Below are positions 57,001 through 64,000 of a DNA stretch of 64,000 bases, one piece after another; position 1 is the stretch's first letter, and the number at the start of each line of letters is the position of its first letter. The notes under the pieces were generated by a model. It saw only the letters and a list, made by a program, of their open reading frames with translations. It was not told where the DNA came from and made no database searches. A program made the translations under genes and the position numbers. The stretch spans positions 994,001-1,058,000 of the forward strand of contig JAJGOT010000049.1 of NCBI GenBank assembly GCA_022457155.1, read 5' to 3'. Source of the DNA: Cladopsammia gracilis. Taxonomy: Eukaryota; Cnidaria; Anthozoa; Scleractinia; Dendrophylliidae.

Positions 57001-60000
57001 TAATAAGACCTTGGAAGATTTGTGTTTTACCATCAATGTGGAAAAATCTCAGTTGATACCAGTCACTGAGATCCATTGTTTGGGTTTTATCATGAACTCT
57101 TTTTCAATGAAATTACAGTTACCAACAGAAAAGCTACAAAAAAATCATTTCGGCCTGTTCACAGCTTCTAGCCCAAGACAGACCTTCCCTTCGGGATGTA
57201 GCCCGAGTTACAGGGCTGATATAGTTTCTGCCCTCCCAGCGGTAAATTTCAATCAACTCCATTATCGTTCTTTAGAGTTATGCAAAACTCAAGTTTTGTC
57301 CACTAGCTCGGATTATGATTCATTACTTTCATTTACTTCCCAGGCTCGGTCAGACTTGCACTGGGTAGTGGACAATATTTCTAGGTTTAATGGCAAATCT
57401 TTTAAAGAGCCTAAAATTGACGTTTATATTGAGAGTGATGCCAGTTTAACTGGCTGGGGAGCTTTATGTGATGGCCAATCCACCAATGGGAGATGGTCGC
57501 CAGGTGAATTGGATTACCATATTAATTATCTAGAACTTTTGGCAGGTTTTCATGCCCTCCAATGTTTTGTTTCTTGTCAGAGATCCATTCATGTTCGACT
57601 GACACTCGATAATTCTACTGCTGTGGCCTATGTTAACAATATGGGTGGTAAAATCGCATTCACTGGACTCTTTATCTAAATCGTTATGGGAGTGGTGCAT
57701 TGCTAGCTAAGGGACATTTTAGTTTCTGCTCAGCATATCCCAGGCAAGGCAAATGTCAGGGCAGAAGCGTTATCAAGAGAAATATCCACTAATCTAGAGT
57801 GGTCCTTGGATAGTAAGGTGTTTTGTGGAATTGTTTCCCAAACATTTGTTCCTGAAGTAGATTTATTTGCATCCAGGCTGAATGCTAAGACTGATCAGTT
57901 TATTTCTTGGCATCCAGAACCGGGTGCTATGGCTGTGGATGCTTTTAGTCTACAATGGGCTTATATGAAATGTTATGCCTTTCCTCCATGTAGCCTATTA
58001 CCTCAGGTGCTTTCCAAGATTCGCAACGACGAAGCCTTAGTCCTGTTAATTGCCACAGTGTGGCCTACCCAGAGTTGGTATCCACTTCTGCTTCAACTAT
58101 TAATCAATCAGCCAATCAGGCTACCTCGTCTGGACAATCTCCTGACACTTCCTCACAGTCTGGAACAACACCCGCTAAGAAACAAACTGGACTTGGCCCC
58201 TTGGATGCTATCCGGAAAGCTCTCTCAGACAAGGGACTTTCGAAGGAATCTATTGAGATCATCTGTACCTCATGGACAGCTGGCACTGAAAAACAGTACC
58301 AAGGAGTGTGGAACAAGTGGACTAGCTGGTGTCGTCAAAGACAGATTAATATATTTCAAACCTCTGGAGACCAAGTTGCAATTTTTTTAACTGAATGTTA
58401 TCATAAAGGCAAAGGGTACAGCACTATCAACACTTACCATTCAGCACTTTCTACAACTCTTTGTTCTGTTGATGATGATAAACAATCCAATGCTTCACAT
58501 CCTCTGATTGCAAGATTGCTCAAGGGAATTTATTTGCTGAGACCACCGACTCCTAGGTATTCATCCACATGGAACATTTCCACGGTGACTGATTATTTAA
58601 AGACATTAGCTCCCTTAAATGAGCTAAGTTTAGAGTTGTTAACTCTTAAGACGGTCATACTCTGTGCCCTGGCTTCTGCGCAGAGGGAGCAGACGTTATG
58701 TGCATTGGACCTTAATTTTAAGAAATAATCTCAGAGTTCTGTTAGTTTTGTTGTGACCCAACATGTAAAGACTTCTAGACCAGGGAAATCCCTCGAGGTC
58801 TCTTTTGAATCCGCAGACAGTGCCTGGGTTTGTCCCGTTGCTGCATTGAAAGAGTACATTTCACGTACAGAGGTGCTTAGGTCTAAAAATGGCACGTTTG
58901 AATCAAAATTGTCTTTGTCATTTATTAAGCCGAACAAACCTGTTTCTACAGCAACTATTGCCAGATGGATCGAATCGGTTTTAGATTCTGCAGGAGTTGC
59001 TACCTCTATTTTCAAAGCTCACAGTTTTAGGGGGGCTGCCACCACTCATGCCTATGTAGCAGGTGTTCCAGTCTCTCAGATCGTTAAGATGGCAGATTGG
59101 TCTAGCGAACGCACTTTTGCAAACATTATCTGAGAGTTCCTGAGGAAAATGTGTAGGGCCATTTTGAGTCTCTTAATAAATGCTTTGTTGGTGTTTATAC
59201 ACTTGTTTATGCTTGCTATTTTTTGCTGGCCGCGGTTCTTTGAAATCGCACAATTATCCCATAATGTGAAACATATCGAAAGAGAAATTAACATTAGACG
59301 AGAGATATACTTACCTTGAAGTGTAATTGTAGTTTTCTGAGATATGCGTAGAATTATGGGATAATGCTTCCCACCCTATTTTTTGTTTTTGTTTCTCTCA
59401 CCCCGTTTTGTTATGGACCTTGGCCAGTATTGGCACTTCAGGAAGAACTGGTTGCCAGGTCTGGTTCTGGAGTTTATATGGTTACTAATTTGCATTTGAA
59501 TAGCTTTTTTTAAATGTGACCGCTGACCAGTAGGTATGCAGGAAGTATACACAATTATCCCATAATGCTACGCATATCTCAGAGAACTACAATTACACTT
59601 CAAGGTAAGTATACCTCTCGTCTAATTTTAATTTTTCAAACACACAACCTCAAGACTATGTACTTTTGGCATATTGGCCGCATCAGGGACGGTATCATGT
59701 TCAACTCGCGTTTTTCACCACTTCGGACTGTATGGTAGTGTACGTAGACGAGAGGAAAAAATAGAATTAGACCTTAGGACTGAAGCTCTGAACGTAAGTA
59801 ATTTGATATTTCGGGATTTCTTTTTTTTTTCGATTTTAGTGAAGATCGTTAATTTATTCATATTGAATTGATTCCTGAAACAACAAAATGCAAGCCACAC
59901 GTCACGCCACGCGTCACACTACGCGCTTATTCTGCCTATGGTAAAACTGATCATGAGCTTCAGAAAAACCAATTAATATCCATCTCATATAAATCTGATC

Positions 60001-62072
60001 ATCTAACAGATTTCTGATCATGAACAAATACCATCTGATTATCCTGCAAAACACTTACACTTCGTTATGCAACACACACTACAACAATCGATACCTATCA
60101 ACAACAACAACAACAACAACAATATTTTATTCAACTCACACGATCTTTACAGAAAAGGAAAAAAGAAAATAATTTAAAAATAAAACTAGATTACAGATAT
60201 AGAAAAGAAAAACCAAAGGAAGAAAAAAAAAACAGATAGAATTCGTGAGTTTGGAGCATCCAAATAGCTAGAGCTAATCGAGTGGATGAGCCAAAAGGAA
60301 AACTGAGTTTATAGAAAAATAAGATTTAGATTACCTTTGCCAGTGCTTTAGCCTCCAGCATAACAGGTCCGTCGAAAACTGAGTCGCTGAAAACGTCCAA
60401 AAACGATTGTCGAACGGCGATTTTGTCGTCAGGGTCTGTATGGTTGGTGTACTGGAACAATACCAAGTCTTCCATAACTTGGCTTTTTTCTCGATGATAA
60501 AGCATTTCATTCTTCACAATGTTTTCAAATACGTTTCTTTTCAAACCATCTACGAACTGATCAAGCGGCCTTATTATTGCAAATAAACTTCCTTCGTTGG
60601 AGGTAAGACCGGTTATGATGTCGATGTCAGCGTGGAATTTACCAACTTTAAACAGGTTTTCTGGCAGATCTGGTAACAAATCTTTGTCAACTACAGGTGC
60701 TACAAAATCTTGGGTCCGGCGAGTCATATAGTTATCAAACGTGAATATCTTCTGTGACGTTAGAATCTCCTCAACGGCCTTGCCTCGGATGCATTCTACA
60801 AGATTCAGCTCCAAGCTACAGTTCATACGCTTTGCAAAAAACTCCAACTGCTTTGTGTTGGTGACGTTTCCACAGTAAAGAGGCGAGGAAGATGCACCGC
60901 TTTGGATGATGGCTCTGCGAAACAAACCTTTGGACAATGGCGACACCAAATGGAGGGAGACACTGATTCCACCGGCACTTTCACCAAATATGGTCACTCT
61001 GTTCGGATCACCGCCAAAACTTGCAATGTTAGCTTGTACCCACTTTAAAGCCAGCACCTACAGGTTTTAAATTAAGGCAACAGAAGAAAATGTTTTATTT
61101 CCAAATACATACTCTATTATCTTTTCCGAGTGGTGCTATTCTAGAACTACGAATGAAACCTATTAAAAAGATACAAAGAAAGATAAAGTGAAATAAAATA
61201 TGTAAGGTGAAGTCGCACACGAGCCGGTTTATTTACACTGTTTTAGTATGAAGTAACTAGGAGTATTGTGATACTTCCCCTGGAAGGGATGCTAGCAAGT
61301 CCGACGCCATTCAAGTTCGCGATGACCACGCGGAGTTTCGCGTGGAGCGCGTAAAATTTGTGACTGTCAATCATTTTTTCGCGCCAAAAAAAAATGCGCG
61401 TGTGATTCATGATCAAATTGTTGCAAGTGAAACAAGTCGTCCTTCACGACTTAACTTAATTCCGCGCGCAAATTTATCGAATAAAACTCAACTAAAAAAG
61501 TTTAAACACAGAGATCATAAAACGCTTTGCTAATTAAGATCGGGTTTCCAAATCACCGTCACGTTTATGGTTTACTTTGTTCAAACTTGAGTAATTAATG
61601 AGTTTGAGAAAAGCTACATCACTCATTCGAAAGTGTGTTTCATCAGGTATCCAAACACCTTAAAGTCGTTAAAAAAAACTAGGCTGCGCTTCGTTTTTCA
61701 ACCCACCCCTTGGTGTTTTTATCGAGTGTTTGATGGCTGATGTAGTTATGGTCCCCCGAAAATTGTATCGATACACTTTGAATCAAATTTATTAAATTGC
61801 GCTTTATACTAGGCCAACCTGATCTAATATACCATAATTTCCTTTCACGTCAGTTCCAGGGACATTGAAGAAGCCAAGTATTCCAAGACGATAGTTGATT
61901 GACACAACGATTACGTCATTGAAGGCAGCCAGCACCCCACCAGGAAAATTACTTGATGATCCGTGGGAGAATCCGCCGCCATGAATCCACACCATGACCG
62001 CCATCTTGTCGTTGGGTTTGGTGGTTGATGGGACAAACACGTTTAAGAAAAGGCAATCTTCGCTCATCTTTG
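50831..62072 (-). CDS. Type B carboxylesterase / cholinesterase-like hydrolase (partial, 4 exons)
   Basis: Exons 62072-61819, 61057-60335, 54908-54682 and 51050-50831 join in frame with GT-AG introns (1424 nt, about 474 residues). Motifs in order: SEDCLFLNVF (signature 2 with its disulfide Cys), VMVWIHGGGF (oxyanion hole), NYRLGILGF, FGESAGG (Ser), TSNEGSLF (Glu), GVMHGSDLPFVFG (His), then NPPVSGTAPVTWPTFSDEE. All triad residues are present, so the enzyme should hydrolyse carboxylic esters, unlike catalytically dead neuroligins. The protein ends KAPKDEM, a KDEL-like tail that might retain it in the ER (inference). N-terminal exon(s) with the signal peptide are beyond the window. Introns hold DIRS-4 and two TTAA elements without disturbing splice sites. 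Confidence 0.92.
51118..53707. mobile_element. TTAA foldback element F1 (2590 bp) in carboxylesterase intron
   Basis: Perfect TTAA on both sides (51114-51117, 53708-53711). Ends GGTGGTTCGATACAGTTTTC and the complement. Arms of about 780 bp (51118-51897 and 52925-53707) are highly similar inverted copies; the middle (51898-52924) is unique with no transposase. Matching 67-residue frames in both arms are mirror copies and probably meaningless. It starts 68 bp upstream of the terminal exon's acceptor. Confidence 0.9.
53712..54232. mobile_element. TTAA element F2 abutting F1 (521 bp)
   Basis: Ends GGGGACACTGTC and GACAGTGTCCCT with TTAA at 53708-53711 (shared with F1) and 54233-54236. A perfect 38-bp-arm hairpin (53818-53855 and 53907-53944) sits inside, containing CATGTTGCATGGCAGGAAC. 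No coding sequence. Confidence 0.82.
54471..54552 (+). tRNA. tRNA-like sequence (tRNA-Tyr-like, probably pseudogene or SINE head)
   Basis: TATCTGAATTGGTATAGAGC resembles an A box/D arm, ACTGTAGAGC an anticodon loop with GTA, and GGTTTGAATCCC a B box. The acceptor stem pairs at only five of seven positions and the D arm has an extra base, so a working tRNA is unlikely. Confidence 0.4.
54682..54908 (-). CDS. Carboxylesterase exon with catalytic His
   Basis: Acceptor TTTTCTTTTAACAG precedes 54908 and donor GTAAGA follows 54682. It reads AGRQTYVYVFNHRLEYSPLP, then GVMHGSDLPFVFG with the triad His, then LWTDFAKYG. Confidence 0.93.
55285..56297 (+). pseudogene. gag: DIRS-4 gag-like protein
   Basis: Pieces: SPEFDVDKLKDQLGIDRILD, then LSTLVQELKTQSPFLGL; after a shift, the 55508-55966 frame (FTLLSVFEEIESFGPDVAD); after another, MLADAVTFIGHASFL, RRDLLRPDIAKPYRSVCS and CLFGDELPKQIKDI, and an Arg/Gly-rich tail. 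This is the capsid-like gag of coral and fish DIRS elements; no zinc knuckle is visible. Confidence 0.75.
56312..57110 (+). pseudogene. pol: DIRS-4 reverse transcriptase
   Basis: AGNLLNNLQNRREITGDPWI and VSGYHLEFESLP (N-terminal block), SKGAISEVCPCQDEF, NIFLVPKKTGDFRP, VSVDFKDAYFSIPIF (motif A Asp), RFKFTCLPFGYSLAPRVFS (motif B), then FIDYIFLVASS where the DD motif reads DY. Spread over three frames with stops. Confidence 0.8.
57111..58130 (+). pseudogene. pol: DIRS-4 RNase H and post-RNase H region
   Basis: YIESDASLTGWGALCDGQ (Asp), HINYLELLAGFHALQCF (Glu), VRLTLDNSTAVAYVNNMGG (Asp); after a shift, PEVDLFASRLNAKTDQFISW and FSLQWAYMKCYAFPPCSLLP. These blocks match DIRS RNase H and the conserved linker to the recombinase. 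Confidence 0.82.
58130..59154 (+). pseudogene. DIRS-4 tyrosine recombinase, catalytic Tyr out of frame
   Basis: Core-binding part WTAGTEKQYQGVWNKWTSWC; first Arg in ALASAQREQTL (to 58728); then 58753-59133 with AHSFRGAATTHAYVAGV and IVKMADWSSERTF. The expected Tyr-Leu-Arg follows only in the +1 frame (59127-59154), so one small frameshift removes the nucleophile. Confidence 0.82.
59293..59623. repeat. 72-bp inverted repeat at DIRS-4 3' end
   Basis: TAGACGAGAGATATACTTAC at 59293 pairs with its inverse ending 59623; both arms include TTGAAGTGTAATTGTAGTT and ATTATGGGATAAT. The spacer is about 190 bp. It resembles an inverted terminal repeat and internal complementary region of DIRS1-type elements. 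59640-60334 shows only a short (CAA)n run near 60105. Confidence 0.75.
60335..61057 (-). CDS. Carboxylesterase exon with catalytic Ser and Glu
   Basis: Acceptor ACCTGTAG precedes 61057 and donor GTAATC follows 60335; 241 codons in phase 0. It reads VLALKWVQANIASFGGDPNR, FGESAGG (nucleophile Ser), SPLYCGN, NCSLELNLVECIRG (disulfide loop) and GLTSNEGSLF (acid Glu). Confidence 0.96.
61819..62072 (-). CDS. Carboxylesterase exon with oxyanion hole
   Basis: Acceptor CATTTTTCAG precedes 62072 and donor GTTGGC follows 61819. It reads KMSEDCLFLNVFVPS, VMVWIHGGGFSHGSS, VSINYRLGILGFFNV and GNYGILDQ, joining the next exon in phase 0. Confidence 0.95.
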
Positions 62073-62385
62073 CTGAAAAATGAAAGTCAGAACCTTCGTG
62101 TTCGTATTAAGTTGACAATGTAAGTCACGATTGCCCTAATTCTAATTTTATTCATGAAAAATTGAAAATTGTCAAAAACTGCCAAATTTTATGTAAATAA
62201 ATACCAAAAGTTTCGGGCTTTGTCCTTCTTTGCCCTTATTAATATATAATGTTGCTGATTAATTTTACCGTGTATAAATAAAGAATATCTATCTATCAGT
62301 GGCGGTCTGTTAATTCGTTATGGTTGAATGGTTGTCTCTTGCACACACTCGCGCGACCTTCAGTAAAAACAAAAGTCAAAATTAA

Positions 62386-62954
62386 GGTGGTTCGATACAG
62401 TTTTCTGGAGACCATACCAACATTTTTCAATCGGCTTTTAAGCGGCCTTCTCCAAGTCAGATAATCGTGAAATTTTCAAAACTAACTTGTTTTGAATTGA
62501 AGTTTGGCAAGATATATTTTATGGTAAAATCGATATTACCATGGCGACGATAAACAAGAAACTTAGAAATCAGTAAAAGTGAAATTTAGCGCGTTTAAGA
62601 TTTCGCATTGAAAATCCCACATAGGCATCTTAAAATATGGTTTATGGCATATATATTTTGCAAGAATAAAAAATTCTGTATGTTTGAATTCAAATAAATC
62701 GCAATAACGTTTCAAACCTTACTATTTGTGTACTGGTATTAAATTGATCGAGAGATTAACACTGGTTTTGTGAAATTACTTAATGATCTAAGTTTCTTGT
62801 TTATCGTCGTCATGGTAATATCGATTTTACCATAAAATATATCTTGCCAAACTTCAATTCAAAACCAGTTAGTTGTGAAAATTTCACGTTGATCTGACTT
62901 GGAGAAGGCCGCTCAAAAGCCGAATGAAAAATGTTGGTATGGTCTCCAACCACC
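62386..62954. mobile_element. TTAA foldback element, F1-family short copy (569 bp)
   Basis: TTAA at 62382-62385 and 62955-62958. The left part matches the F1 arm from GGTGGTTCGATACAG onward. The right part (about 62789-62954) is the inverted arm end, with a deletion next to its terminus. It is asymmetric: about 400 bp left arm against 166 bp right arm. Confidence 0.88.
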
Positions 62955-62958
62955 TTAA

Positions 62959-63552
62959 GTTCCCGCGGTTGACAGGTCCGATCCCAAGTTGGAAAGTGAG
63001 ACGCATCTCCTGCCGTTTCCCTTGCTTGTTTCCGCCACAGAGCTTGACGCCACGAACCAACGCGCCATCATCGTCAGTATCCATTAGAATTGAATTGCTC
63101 TGCGGCGGGAAAACCGGGTGCTCTCTTGGTTATACTCCTGAGATGTTCGCCAAAGCGTTCCTTTTGAGTGGCGCTAAGTTTCGTCGATGGAAATGGCAGA
63201 AGATGCAGTATATAAGGCCAAATGATAAACAGGTGAAGGACTATCTAATGGTGAAGGACCCTTTTGGAGCCTGTAGCGTAGTGTCGCTTTCGTCAGATTT
63301 GGAACCGGGGTATCGACAAGGAGCAGAACCTGCAAGCGAAGTAGCTTGATTTGTGTCGGTCGTGTCGGTCGTGTCGGTCGTGTTGATCTCGGCGATAAGC
63401 GATCATATTTGCTTGGTTTCAGAGTCGTTACAGCACGACTTGCGTTTCTACTGAAGGTCGCGCGCTCGTATGCAAGAACTTTGATGTTATGGCATATTTC
63501 TTAAGCATTGAAAACGGGCACAGCCTGAAACATTTAACAATTTTCAATTTTT
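62959..63552. other. No gene recognised
   Basis: A plus-strand frame to 63349 has no known domain and starts inside the TTAA element. GTCGGTCGT is repeated three times at 63355-63382. Confidence 0.5.
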
Positions 63553-63800
63553 CAGAGTGACTCCGTTGTTATTTCGGACGAACTCGTCTGTGACCAAATT
63601 GGGTCTAACTTTTTCGGCTCTAAAGCGATGCCTATAAAACTTTGCAAAAGTTAGCAGTTATTATTTAGCAATATTAAAAAATATGATAGAATTAGATTCA
63701 ACTGGGAAAAGATATTTTTAGTGATAGTCGGCCGAGCTTAAATAAACCCCACGTTTTGAACAAAATCGCACCCAGTGAAAAATTTTGCCGTTACTGGAAT
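63553..63800 (+). repeat. Interspersed repeat family G, copy 3
   Basis: Starts GTGACTCCGTTGTTATTTCG, then ACTCGTCTGTGAC and AAGCGATGCCTATAAAACTT. It lacks the insertions of copy 1. The remaining 63801-64000 is AT-rich with a duplicated CTTTGCATTAAGTACAT. Confidence 0.75.
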
Positions 63801-64000
63801 TAGCTTACATTATTAACTTTGCATTAAGTACATGTAATCAACTTACATTTACTTTGCATTAAGTACATAAACCCTTACCAAGTTTTAACAAAACCCTTGG
63901 AACAGAAGTATGTGTGGAAGTATTTAGGCCATAAAAATTTTGCCCTAAAATTCACTTGAAATTTTAAACACTTGATGCTCTTTGATAAACAATCCACAAA

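Larger units (their letters stand above)
55280..59630 (+). mobile_element. DIRS-order retrotransposon DIRS-4, decayed
   Basis: gag, RT, RNase H and recombinase pieces in the usual order, on the plus strand inside a minus-strand carboxylesterase intron. At least six frameshifts. A 72-bp inverted repeat (59293-59364 and 59553-59623) at the 3' end, with ATTATCCCATAATG motifs, suggests the inverted-repeat type of DIRS end. No matching repeat was seen at the 5' side, so the copy is probably 5'-truncated near 55270. Confidence 0.8.

Noticed and set aside
62924..63349. 141-residue plus-strand ORF
   Set aside because: It begins inside a TTAA element, has no recognisable domain and lacks splice or start support. 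It could be an exon of an unknown gene, but I cannot support it.

Overview
The window looks like a repeat-dense invertebrate nuclear genome, most likely a hexacoral cnidarian (stony coral or sea anemone). The basis is AT-rich sequence, small intron-rich host genes with GT-AG splice sites, many DIRS-order (tyrosine recombinase) retrotransposons, abundant foldback/MITE DNA elements and simple repeats. Species assignment is inference. No bacterial, organellar or CRISPR features were seen.

Host genes. Two can be assembled from exons, both on the minus strand. (1) 7606 to 2147 is a four-exon gene for a small secreted von Willebrand factor A (vWA) domain protein: signal peptide exon 7567-7606, vWA exons 5027-5170, 3687-3979 and 2147-2308, with all exon phases agreeing. 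(2) 62072 to 50831 is a type B carboxylesterase/cholinesterase-like gene with exons 61819-62072, 60335-61057, 54682-54908 and 50831-51050. It has a full Ser-Glu-His triad and its N-terminal exon(s) lie beyond the window. Its introns hold TTAA-flanked foldback elements and a decayed DIRS element.

Mobile elements. Four DIRS-like elements are visible. DIRS-1 (21373-28613, +) is almost intact, with split direct repeats A1-ORFs-B1A2-B2, a TATA box, and gag, RT/RNase H and tyrosine recombinase ORFs. Three of its ORF segments open in frame exactly after a pyrimidine tract ending in TAG, in the same phase as a splice donor ending the first gag exon. This suggests a common leader exon spliced to gag, pol and recombinase. 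The intron holds a 49-bp minisatellite. DIRS-2 (about 32881-45720, +) carries an SGNH-hydrolase ORF ahead of gag and two sets of covarying RNA-like hairpins. It is split by a TTAA MITE (36303-41900), which itself contains DIRS-3 (36917-41798, -), and by a 1.5-kb MULE-like foldback (43135-44643) in the recombinase ORF. In both cases, removing one target-site copy leaves the reading frame continuous. DIRS-4 (about 55280-59630, +) is a frameshifted relic inside a carboxylesterase intron.

Other elements: a piggyBac-like MITE rich in TGACGTCA sites (11157-12397), a poly-G-ended element with an 8-bp duplication (15412-15856), a LINE copy that looks prematurely polyadenylated (17820-18592, 13-bp duplication), a TA-flanked MITE (46135-46954), several TTAA foldbacks (48726-49301, 51118-53707, 53712-54232, 62386-62954), a LINE 3' relic (461-782) and several interspersed repeat families. 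The remaining sequence (parts of 1-2 kb, 8-11 kb, 12.5-17.7 kb, 19.4-21.3 kb, 31.2-32.6 kb, 49.6-50.8 kb, 63 kb) shows no gene I can support.
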